DNA from: Streptomyces albus subsp. albus | GTDB taxonomy: Bacteria; Actinomycetota; Actinomycetes; Streptomycetales; Streptomycetaceae | DNA: 23,161 nt | Reading direction: 5' to 3' | NCBI RefSeq assembly: GCF_000725885.1 | Contig: NZ_JODR01000045.1 | Span: 1 to 23,161 of the forward strand | Shown: positions 17,189 to 23,161 of the stretch, piece after piece | Position numbering within the stretch: position 1 is the first letter of the stretch | How the letters are laid out: every line of letters starts with the position of its first letter | The notes under the pieces: model-generated | What the model saw: only the letters and a program-made list of their open reading frames with translations | The model's database searches: none | What the model was told of the DNA's origin: nothing | Translations under genes and position numbers: made by a program

Positions 17189-18274
17189 TCACTGCGTGCC
17201 TTTCCTGACGGCTCGGACAGGTGCCTTCTTGACGGCGCCGGCACCCCGCGCCGACTGCTGCTGCGGCACCCAGCCCAGACTCGCCGCACGCATGCCGAGC
17301 TGGAAGCGTGTGGTGGCGCCCAGCCGCTCCATCAGCCCGTGCAGCCGCCGCTGGAAGGTGCGGTAACTGACCCCCAGCTGACGGGCCATCACCTGGTCGG
17401 TCATCCCCGTGGTCAGCAGGGCCAGCAGCCTGGCCTCCTGCGGACTCGGCCCGTCCGGGGCGCCCGGACGGCGGCCCGCCAGATACTCCGAGATCGGCAG
17501 CGCCCGCCCCCACAGCACCTCGAAGAACTCGCACAGCACCTCCAGCAGCCCCGAGGGGTGCACGACCACGCTGCTGGCCAGTTCGTGCGGGGCCGCCCGC
17601 AGCGGGATGAGCGCGATCCGGTCGTCCGCGATCAGCATCTTCGTCGGGGTGTCCGCCATCACCCGCGCGTCCTCGCCGAGTTCCGCCGCGGCGCCGATGT
17701 CCCCCTCGAAACGGTGCGAGGTGGCCAGCCCGTCCGTGTCGTAGATGACGCGGTAACCGATGCCCCGCCGCAGCATCTGCGCCTGCACCGGCATCATCCC
17801 CGTCTTGGGGTCCAGCCGGTCCGGGTCGCTGTTGGCGTACGGCGGCCGGTCGATGCCCCGTATCTCGGTACGGGCGCTGCGCTGCAACTGGTCGACCTGC
17901 CGGATGACCGCGGCCCGCCCGGTGACGATCTCCACCAGGTCGAGCGGGTCCCGCCCCGCCGCGCTCGCCCGGAAGCGGGCCGCCAGGTGCTGGATGTGCC
18001 GGCGCGTGCGGTGGATCTCCTCCTCGCGGGCCAGCAGCAGCGACTCGAAGGCGATCTCGGGCGCCACCGGCAGATACCGCTCCTCGCCGCCCTGCCGCCG
18101 GTCCGCGGCGAACCGTCCGACCAGGTTCAGCTTCTCCAGTGAGACGAGCGCCGCCCGCACCCGCGCGGCGCTCAGCCCGGCCGTGGCACGCAACTCCTCG
18201 ACGGTGACGGCACCGTCCACCAACGCCTCGTAGACCTGCTGTTGGACAGGGTCGAGATCCAGGGCCTCCAACAT
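17189..18274 (-). CDS. Transcriptional regulator: TrmB-like N-terminus and LuxR-type HTH C-terminus
   Basis: This 361-residue protein starts with a winged-helix TrmB/MarR-like domain (about 1-70; LDPVQQQVYEALVDGAVTVEELRATAGLSAARVRAALVSLEKLNLV). A helical linker follows (about 75-105). A central PLD-like or effector-type region (about 110-250; RTEIRGIDRPPYAN, RGIGYRVIYDTDGL) comes next. It ends in a LuxR/GerE-type helix-turn-helix (about 278-335; SPQEARLLALLTTGMTDQVMARQLGVSYRTFQRRLHGLMERLGATTRFQLG). There is no receiver domain, so it is not a classical response regulator. This two-HTH architecture is frequent and largely uncharacterised in Streptomyces. ATG 18274 has GAGGA 8 nt upstream. It sits between the protease gene and the divergent DUF6153-like gene; either could be a target, but that is inference. 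Confidence 0.85.
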   Translation of the reverse strand: MLEALDLDPVQQQVYEALVDGAVTVEELRATAGLSAARVRAALVSLEKLNLVGRFAADRRQGGEERYLPVAPEIAFESLLLAREEEIHRTRRHIQHLAARFRASAAGRDPLDLVEIVTGRAAVIRQVDQLQRSARTEIRGIDRPPYANSDPDRLDPKTGMMPVQAQMLRRGIGYRVIYDTDGLATSHRFEGDIGAAAELGEDARVMADTPTKMLIADDRIALIPLRAAPHELASSVVVHPSGLLEVLCEFFEVLWGRALPISEYLAGRRPGAPDGPSPQEARLLALLTTGMTDQVMARQLGVSYRTFQRRLHGLMERLGATTRFQLGMRAASLGWVPQQQSARGAGAVKKAPVRAVRKGTQ

Positions 18275-18392
18275 GCTGGGAATCCTCAGCGCGGTGGCGA
18301 GTTCGCGTCAATGACCGAACCCCGCCAGCATGGGTGCACATACCCGGGAAATACGCAGGAACCCTGCGGAATCCGGCCGAGCGCGCCCCGCC

Positions 18393-18411
18393 GATACCCC
18401 CGGCGGGCATC
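18393..18411. promoter_or_regulatory. CsoR-like pseudo-palindrome before the copper-type locus
   Basis: GATACCCCCGGCGGGCATC is a 19-bp pseudo-palindrome with 7 of 9 symmetric positions matching. Its ATACCC/GGGyAT arms resemble copper-responsive CsoR operators of actinobacteria. It ends 16 bp before the ATG at 18428, overlapping the probable promoter and leader. With a multicopper oxidase downstream, copper derepression is a reasonable inference. The csoR gene is not in the window. Confidence 0.4.
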
Positions 18412-18427
18412 CCGTTAAGGTGGCCCC

Positions 18428-19414
18428 ATGGCGACCGAGCAGCGCACGCACCGGCCCGGCACCGTCTGGTGCGGCCGGATACTGCTGCTGGCCGCGCTGC
18501 TGCTCGGGCTGGTCACGATGCACACGCTCGGCCACCCGGAACCACAGCGGACCGCCGCGCCGGCCGGGCACGCCGCAGCGGCCTTCCACCCGACGACGGC
18601 CGCCGACCCGGCAGCGGCCGGGCCCTCCGCGGCGGGCGGCCCCTTTGCCGGGACCGAGCCCGCTGCGGCGGACCGTTCTGCGGCGGACAGCCCTTCGCCG
18701 GCGGGCGCACCCCCGTACGCGGCGGCGCCGGACGCCCCCGTCCGGCCCGCGGCGCTCGTCTCCGGCCCGGCGGCCGGCCCAGGCCCCGACGGCCGTGGCG
18801 GCCATGGCAGCCACGGTGTCCATGGCAGCCTCGCCGCCTACGGTCACGTCGCCGGTGGGTACGCCGACGACCCGGGCCCCGGTGCCGGGCACCCTGGCGG
18901 CGGGCGTCCCACTGCGGACCAAGGCGGCGACGCTGACAGCAACCCGGGCACTGCCGGGAACGGCACGACCGGCCACGGGAAGGCGCCACACGGGACCACT
19001 GGGCAGAAGAACAGCAGCCCTGAAAACGCCGCCGTACAGGGCACCGCCGTGCAGGGCGCCGCCGTACAAGCCGCCACCGCACCCGGGAACACCGGGTACG
19101 GGGACTCCGGGCAGAAGAACGCCGCCGTACAAGGCACCACCGCGCACGGGAACGCCGAACACGGGGACGCCGGGGACGCCGGGCCCGGTGGGCAGCACCA
19201 CGGCACCGGTATGGACCCCACCTCCGTCTGCCTCGCCGTGCTGGGCGTCTGGTCGGCCGCGGCGCTGCTCGGCGCCTTCATGGCGCTGATACTGCGCCGG
19301 CGCGCACCGCACCCGTGGGCGCCCCGCCGGCCGCGGACGTGGCGGGTGCTGTGGCCGCTGCCGCCGCCGAGTACCGCCTCACGCCTCGCGCAGCTGTCGG
19401 TCCTGCGGATCTGA
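18428..19414 (+). CDS. DUF6153-like membrane protein with expanded low-complexity linker
   Basis: This 328-residue protein has an N-terminal hydrophobic segment (about 14-34; WCGRILLLAALLLGLVTMHTLGH). A long Ala/Pro/Gly/His-rich stretch follows (about 36-255). A second membrane helix (about 261-285; SVCLAVLGVWSAAALLGAFMALILRRR) and a basic tail ending SRLAQLSVLRI complete it. The opening MHTLGH pattern and the terminal LxxLxxLRI resemble DUF6153 proteins, small streptomycete membrane proteins that I recall near copper genes; those are usually only about 120-160 residues. The extra length is the linker, which contains imperfect internal repeats (QKNxxxxNAAVQGT at two sites). AAGGTGG before ATG 18428 supports the start. 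Metal handling at the membrane is inference. Confidence 0.65.
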   Translation: MATEQRTHRPGTVWCGRILLLAALLLGLVTMHTLGHPEPQRTAAPAGHAAAAFHPTTAADPAAAGPSAAGGPFAGTEPAAADRSAADSPSPAGAPPYAAAPDAPVRPAALVSGPAAGPGPDGRGGHGSHGVHGSLAAYGHVAGGYADDPGPGAGHPGGGRPTADQGGDADSNPGTAGNGTTGHGKAPHGTTGQKNSSPENAAVQGTAVQGAAVQAATAPGNTGYGDSGQKNAAVQGTTAHGNAEHGDAGDAGPGGQHHGTGMDPTSVCLAVLGVWSAAALLGAFMALILRRRAPHPWAPRRPRTWRVLWPLPPPSTASRLAQLSVLRI

Positions 19415-19422
19415 CAGGCCCC

Positions 19423-19478
19423 GCACGCACGCCCCGCCGCTCCCGCGTCCCGCGCGGGCGGTGAGCAGGCGTGCGTGC
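19423..19478 (+). other. Long intercistronic hairpin between DUF6153-like gene and oxidase gene
   Basis: GCACGCACGCC (19423-19433) and GGCGTGCGTGC (19468-19478) form a perfect 11-bp outer stem. The interior can fold further through CCGCC (19434-19438) with GGCGG (19457-19461). It begins 8 bp after one stop codon and ends 41 bp before the next start. It may be a terminator, a partial terminator that sets the ratio of the two products, or a processing/stability element. Confidence 0.6.
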
Positions 19479-19519
19479 ACCGGCCCGATGACCGAGGAGA
19501 CACCACGTGAGGTACACCC

Positions 19520-21187
19520 ATGCACTCCCTCCCCACCCGCCGTGCCGTGCTCGGCACCGGCGCCGCGCTCGCCGTCAGCGCGCTGGCGGCGTCCTGTTCC
19601 ACCGGTGAGAGCGGCGGCGACAACGCCGGCCGCACCGACTACGTCCGGCCCGACGGCCCCGAGGTCCGCGCCGCGGAGGCCGAACGGCCCCGGGGCCGTA
19701 CCCGGAAGGTGCGGCTGACGGCCCAGCGCACCCGCCTGGACCTGGGCGGCGGGGTGACCGTGCCCACCTGGGCGTACGGCGACCGGCTGCCCGGCAAGGA
19801 GGTGCGGGTGACGGCGGGCGACACGCTGGCCCTCACCCTCGCCAACCATCTCCCCCGCTCCACCTCCCTGCACTGGCACGGGCTGGCGCTCCGCAACGAC
19901 ATGGACGGGGTGCCGAGTCTCACCCAGCGGGCGATCAGGCCGGGCGGCGACTTCACCTACCGCTTCACCGTGCCCCACCCGGGCACCTACTGGTTCCATC
20001 CGCACTCCGGGGTCCAGCTGGACCGGGGCCTGTACGCGCCGCTGATCGTGGAGGACCCGAAGGAGCCCCTGGAGTACGACAAGGAGTGGGTGGTCGTCCT
20101 CGACGACTGGGTGGACGGCGTGGACGGCTCGACCCCGGACGCCGTGCTGGCGGAACTGGGCGAGGGCATGGACCACGGCGGTGGCGGCATGGACCACGGC
20201 GACGGCGGCTCGGGCCACGGCGGCATGGACCACGACGGGGGCTCGGGCGGCGGCTCCGGTGACGACGGCGGCGAGCACGGCGGCTCCGGGAACGGCGGCT
20301 CCGGGAACGGCGGGCACGGTATGCACGGCATGGCCGCCCGCCGGCCGATGGACAAGGGCCCCTCGCGGATGATGATGGGCGCCACCAGCAAGCTGCTGGG
20401 CGGGGACGCGGGGGATGTGAAGTACCCCCACTACCTGGTGAACGGCCGGGTCGCCGAGGACCCGGAGACGTTCCGGGCCCGGCCCGGTGACCGCATCCGC
20501 ATCCGCCTGGTGAACGCGGGCGGCGACACGGCTTTCCGGGTGGCCCTGGGCGGGCACCGGATGACGGTCACCCACACCGACGGCTACCCGGTGGAGCACG
20601 CCCGTACGGACGCCCTGCTGGTGGGGATGGGCGAGCGCTACGACGTGCTGGTGACGGCGAAGGACGGTGTCTTCCCGCTCACCGCGCTGGCCGAGGGCAA
20701 GAAGAAGACGGCCCGAGCGCTGCTGCGCACCGGCCCGGGCGCCGCCCCTACCCGCACGGCACGCCCCGGGGAACTGGACGGCAGGCTGCTGACGGCGGAC
20801 AGGCTGCGGGCGGCGGATGCGGTCCGGCTCGGGAAGGGCAAGCCGGACCGCACCGTCACCCTGAAGCTGACCGGCTCCATGGAGCGGTACGACTGGGGCA
20901 TCAACGGCCGCCGCTACGACCCGCGGTACCGCTATGCCGTCTCGGAGGGCGAGCGAGTACGGCTGCGGTTCGTGAACACGACGACGATGTGGCACCCGAT
21001 GCACCTGCACGGCCACACCTACGCCCTGCCGCACGGCGGGCCACGCAAGGACACCTCGATCGTGCTGCCGGGCCGGACGCTGGAGGTGGACTTCGACGCG
21101 GACAACCCGGGACTGTGGATGGTCCACTGCCACAACGTCTACCACGGCGAGAGCGGCATGATGACCGTGCTCGGCTACCGCAAGTAG
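19520..21187 (+). CDS. Tat-exported multicopper oxidase with Met/His-rich loop
   Basis: This 555-residue three-cupredoxin oxidase has a Tat-type signal (TRRAVLGTGAALAVSALAASC, RR at 7-8), with C26 a possible lipidation site. Copper ligands are all present: LHWHG (H118, H120), WFHPH (H160, H162), WHPMHLHGH (H492, H495, H497) and HCHNVYHGESGM (H536, C537, H538, H542, axial M547). Together they form the type 1 site and the trinuclear type 2/3 cluster. Between cupredoxin domains, residues about 217-286 are a Gly/Asp/His/Met-rich insert with four MDH/GHG/MHG-type motifs ending in MMMG, like the copper-binding segments of CueO and PcoA. It should oxidise substrates such as Cu(I) or phenolics outside the membrane, reducing oxygen to water. 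GAGG precedes ATG 19520. A strong terminator follows. Confidence 0.95.
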   Translation: MHSLPTRRAVLGTGAALAVSALAASCSTGESGGDNAGRTDYVRPDGPEVRAAEAERPRGRTRKVRLTAQRTRLDLGGGVTVPTWAYGDRLPGKEVRVTAGDTLALTLANHLPRSTSLHWHGLALRNDMDGVPSLTQRAIRPGGDFTYRFTVPHPGTYWFHPHSGVQLDRGLYAPLIVEDPKEPLEYDKEWVVVLDDWVDGVDGSTPDAVLAELGEGMDHGGGGMDHGDGGSGHGGMDHDGGSGGGSGDDGGEHGGSGNGGSGNGGHGMHGMAARRPMDKGPSRMMMGATSKLLGGDAGDVKYPHYLVNGRVAEDPETFRARPGDRIRIRLVNAGGDTAFRVALGGHRMTVTHTDGYPVEHARTDALLVGMGERYDVLVTAKDGVFPLTALAEGKKKTARALLRTGPGAAPTRTARPGELDGRLLTADRLRAADAVRLGKGKPDRTVTLKLTGSMERYDWGINGRRYDPRYRYAVSEGERVRLRFVNTTTMWHPMHLHGHTYALPHGGPRKDTSIVLPGRTLEVDFDADNPGLWMVHCHNVYHGESGMMTVLGYRK

Positions 21188-21192
21188 CCGGG

Positions 21193-21233
21193 CGGGCGGC
21201 GGGCCCCGGGCGCGTTCCGGGGCCCGCCGCCCG
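21193..21233 (+). terminator. Strong hairpin terminator of the multicopper oxidase gene
   Basis: Two 17-nt arms (21193-21209 and 21217-21233), entirely G/C, pair perfectly around a 7-nt loop, starting 5 bp after the oxidase stop. It should isolate the oxidase transcript from nadE, whose own promoter lies just beyond. Confidence 0.8.
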
Positions 21234-21263
21234 GGGCCCGCCCGTAAACGTCAGCCCGACGAT

Positions 21264-21269
21264 TACACT
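21264..21269 (+). promoter_or_regulatory. -10 element for a leaderless nadE transcript
   Basis: TACACT matches TAnnnT and its last base is 7 nt before the GTG start, the spacing typical of leaderless actinobacterial transcripts. There is no Shine-Dalgarno sequence before the GTG and no clear -35. Transcription would begin at or next to the start codon. Confidence 0.5.
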
Positions 21270-21276
21270 CGGTTCC

Positions 21277-23028
21277 GTGCCTCAACTACGTCTCGCGCTG
21301 AATCAGATCGACTCCACCGTCGGCGACCTGGCGGGCAACGCCGAAGCCGTCCTGCGATGGACCCGGCACTCCGTCGAGCAGGGCGCCCACCTGGTCGCCT
21401 TCCCGGAGATGATGCTGACCGGCTACCCCGTGGAGGACCTGGCGCTGCGCCGGTCGTTCGTCGAGGCGAGCCGCACCGCCGTGCAGGACCTGGCCGGGCG
21501 GCTGGCCGCCGAGGGCCTGGGCGAGGTGCCGGTCGTCGTCGGCTACCTCGACCGCTGCGAGCAGGCCCAGCCCCGCTACGGGCAGCCGGCCGGCGCCCCG
21601 CAGAACGCGGCGGCCGTGCTGCACCGCGGCGAGATCGTCCTGACCTTCGCCAAGCACCACCTGCCCAACTACGGCGTCTTCGACGAGTTCCGCTACTTCG
21701 TGCCGGGCGACACCATGCCCGTCGTCCGGGTCCACGGCGTCGATGTGGCGCTCGCCATCTGCGAGGACCTGTGGCAGGAGGGCGGCCGGGTGCCGGCGGC
21801 GCGCAGTGCGGGCGCAGGGCTGCTGCTGTCGGTGAACGCCTCCCCCTACGAGCGGGACAAGGACGACACCCGGCTTGAGCTGGTCCGCAAGCGGGCGCAG
21901 GAAGCCGGCTGCACCACCGCGTACCTGGCCCTGACCGGCGGCCAGGACGAACTGGTCTTCGACGGCGACTCGATCGTCGTCGACAGGGACGGGCGGGTGC
22001 TGGCGCGGACGCCGCAGTTCGAGACGGGCTGCACCCTGCTGGATCTGGAGCTGCCCGCCGCCCCGGCCACCCCGCCCTCGGGCGTGGTGGACGACGGGCT
22101 GCGCATCGAGCACCGGGTGCTGTCCGCGGAGCCGCTGCCGGCCTACGAGCCGGAGTTCACCGGCAGCGAGGCTCCCCGCCTGGAGGACGACGAGGAGATC
22201 TACAACGCGCTGGTGGTGGGACTGCGCGCCTACGTGGAGAAGAACGGTTTCCGCTCGGTGCTGATCGGTCTGTCCGGCGGTATCGACTCGGCGCTGACCG
22301 CCGCCATCGCCTGCGACGCGGTGGGCGCGCAGAACGTTTACGGCATCGCGATGCCCTCCCGCTACTCCTCGGAGCACTCCAAGGAGGACGCCGCCGAGCT
22401 GGCGGAGCGCACCGGCCTGAACTTCCGCACGGTCGGCATCGAGCCGATGTTCGCCTCCTACATGGACGCGCTCGGGCTGACCGGGCTCGCCGAGGAGAAC
22501 CTCCAGTCGCGGCTGCGCGGCACCCTGCTGATGGCCGTCTCCAACCAGGAGGGGCACATCGTGCTGGCGCCGGGCAACAAGTCGGAGCTGGCGGTGGGCT
22601 ACTCCACGCTGTACGGCGACTCGGTGGGCGCCTACGGCCCCATCAAGGACGTCTACAAGACGAACATCTTCCGGCTCGCCAAGTGGCGCAACCGCGCCGC
22701 CGAGGAGCGCGGGGAGACGCCGCCGATCCCGGAGCGATCCATCACCAAGCCGCCCAGCGCGGAGCTGGCGCCGGGCCAGGTCGACACGGACTCGCTGCCC
22801 GACTACGACGTGCTGGACCGCATCCTGAAGCGGTACGTGGACGGCGACCAGGGCGCGGCCGACATCGTCGCGGCGGGTTTCGACGCGGAGACGGTGGCCC
22901 GGGTGCTGCGGATGACGGACCGCGCCGAGTACAAGCGGCGCCAGTACCCGCCGGGCACGAAGATCTCCCCCAAGGGTTTCGGCAAGGACCGCCGGCTGCC
23001 GATCACCAGCCGCTGGCGGGAGGGCTGA
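21277..23028 (+). CDS. nadE: Glutamine-dependent NAD+ synthetase
   Basis: NadE makes NAD+ from nicotinic acid adenine dinucleotide, ATP and glutamine, the last step of NAD synthesis. The 583-residue protein has both expected domains. An N-terminal nitrilase-type glutaminase (1 to about 265) has catalytic E44 (AFPEMMLTGYP), K126 (FAKHHLPNYGVFDE) and C162 (AICEDLWQEGG). A C-terminal synthetase of the adenine nucleotide alpha-hydrolase fold has P-loop SGGIDS (333-338), followed by APGNKSELAVGYSTLYGD (431-448) and the KPPSAEL loop (491-497). Ammonia channels between the domains in the known enzyme. GTG 21277 is chosen because the nitrilase domain starts there (VPQLRLALNQIDSTVGD). The frame is open upstream into the oxidase gene but is not coding. 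No ribosome site is visible, and a -10 sits 7 nt upstream. A small stem (GAGGGC/GCCCTC) encloses the stop codon. Confidence 0.97.
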   Translation: MPQLRLALNQIDSTVGDLAGNAEAVLRWTRHSVEQGAHLVAFPEMMLTGYPVEDLALRRSFVEASRTAVQDLAGRLAAEGLGEVPVVVGYLDRCEQAQPRYGQPAGAPQNAAAVLHRGEIVLTFAKHHLPNYGVFDEFRYFVPGDTMPVVRVHGVDVALAICEDLWQEGGRVPAARSAGAGLLLSVNASPYERDKDDTRLELVRKRAQEAGCTTAYLALTGGQDELVFDGDSIVVDRDGRVLARTPQFETGCTLLDLELPAAPATPPSGVVDDGLRIEHRVLSAEPLPAYEPEFTGSEAPRLEDDEEIYNALVVGLRAYVEKNGFRSVLIGLSGGIDSALTAAIACDAVGAQNVYGIAMPSRYSSEHSKEDAAELAERTGLNFRTVGIEPMFASYMDALGLTGLAEENLQSRLRGTLLMAVSNQEGHIVLAPGNKSELAVGYSTLYGDSVGAYGPIKDVYKTNIFRLAKWRNRAAEERGETPPIPERSITKPPSAELAPGQVDTDSLPDYDVLDRILKRYVDGDQGAADIVAAGFDAETVARVLRMTDRAEYKRRQYPPGTKISPKGFGKDRRLPITSRWREG

Positions 23029-23069
23029 GCCCTCGCACGAAGGGGCCCGCACACCGTCGCGGCTTAGGT

Positions 23070-23161
23070 TCTAGTAGTCGTCGCAACACCCCAGCTCAAG
23101 GGGTGCGATGGATTTCGAGATCCGAGCGGACCGGGCTCCGCAGGGGCGTAAGAAGTTGTCC
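23070..23161 (+). mobile_element. Probable left end of an insertion sequence (cut by window edge)
   Basis: After nadE the sequence changes from GC-rich spacer to TTCTAGTAGTCGTCGCAACA (from about 23069), which has the look of an insertion-sequence terminal repeat. It is followed at once by a start codon with a strong ribosome site and a basic N-terminus. The exact boundary is uncertain, and the right end and any target duplication are outside the window. Confidence 0.4.
23108..23161 (+). CDS. Start of a probable transposase gene (3' truncated)
   Basis: ATG 23108 opens a frame of 18 codons to the window edge (MDFEIRADRAPQGRKKLS). AAGGGG lies 4 nt upstream. The basic start with RAPQGRKKL resembles, from memory, the N-terminus of IS30-family transposases in Streptomyces, which begins just before a helix-turn-helix. 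The identification rests on 18 residues plus context and may be wrong. The ribosome site lies inside a small hairpin (23087-23105), a feature that limits transposase translation on read-through transcripts in several insertion sequences. Confidence 0.4.
   Translation, partial: MDFEIRADRAPQGRKKLS

Noticed and set aside
18340..18354. ATACCCGGGAAAT as a second CsoR-like site
   Set aside because: It lacks the spacer between half sites expected for such operators and its right arm matches poorly; it may just be part of a promoter region.
19379..21145. Long minus-strand open frame opposite the multicopper oxidase
   Set aside because: All copper-ligand motifs are on the plus strand; the antisense product is Val/His/Gly-rich and unlike any known domain.

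Overview
The window is high-GC actinobacterial chromosome, most likely Streptomyces or a close relative. The support is third-position GC bias, frequent GTG starts, ATGA or near-contiguous junctions, GC-rich intergenic palindromes, and the glnE/glnA2 pairing. By eye I found no TTA leucine codon in any called gene. Every complete gene appears intact. Most of the stretch is ordinary core or semi-core chromosome. The less ordinary parts are the membrane sigma-like protein on the left, the copper-type pair on the right, and the start of a probable insertion sequence at the right edge.

Left part (1-5026) is signalling and export. It holds the 3' end of a NarL-type sensor kinase, then a 601-residue protein with a sigma-region-2-like N-terminus, one membrane segment and an extracytoplasmic domain. 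A two-gene ABC-2 export cassette follows on the minus strand. A NarL/FixJ response regulator is transcribed divergently from it. The kinase and regulator may be a two-component pair split by the other genes, with the ABC exporter as a plausible target.

Middle part (5206-14868) is metabolism: a GH13 alpha-glucosidase, a PAP2-type membrane phosphatase/transferase, and convergently with it glnE (GS adenylyltransferase), preceded on the same strand by glnA2 (a GSI-alpha glutamine synthetase-like ligase). A 470-bp gene-free gap separates glnA2 from glnE and is filled with GC-rich palindromes. Divergent from glnA2 is a translationally coupled luciferase-like monooxygenase/FMN reductase pair, with a MarR-like operator at its promoter.

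Right part (15051-23161) is envelope and secreted functions: a secreted CAP-domain protein convergent with a secreted subtilisin-like protease, a TrmB/LuxR-type regulator, a DUF6153-like membrane protein with a CsoR-like palindrome upstream, and a Tat-exported multicopper oxidase with a Met/His-rich loop. Glutamine-dependent NAD+ synthetase (nadE, probably leaderless) follows. The window ends in what looks like the left end of an insertion sequence, with its transposase start codon just inside.

I see no CRISPR array, tRNA, rRNA, phage module or convincing biosynthetic cluster. The best candidates for something under-described are the single-polypeptide sigma-like / HxxxCxxC / membrane protein and the putatively copper-controlled DUF6153-oxidase locus with its long intercistronic hairpin.
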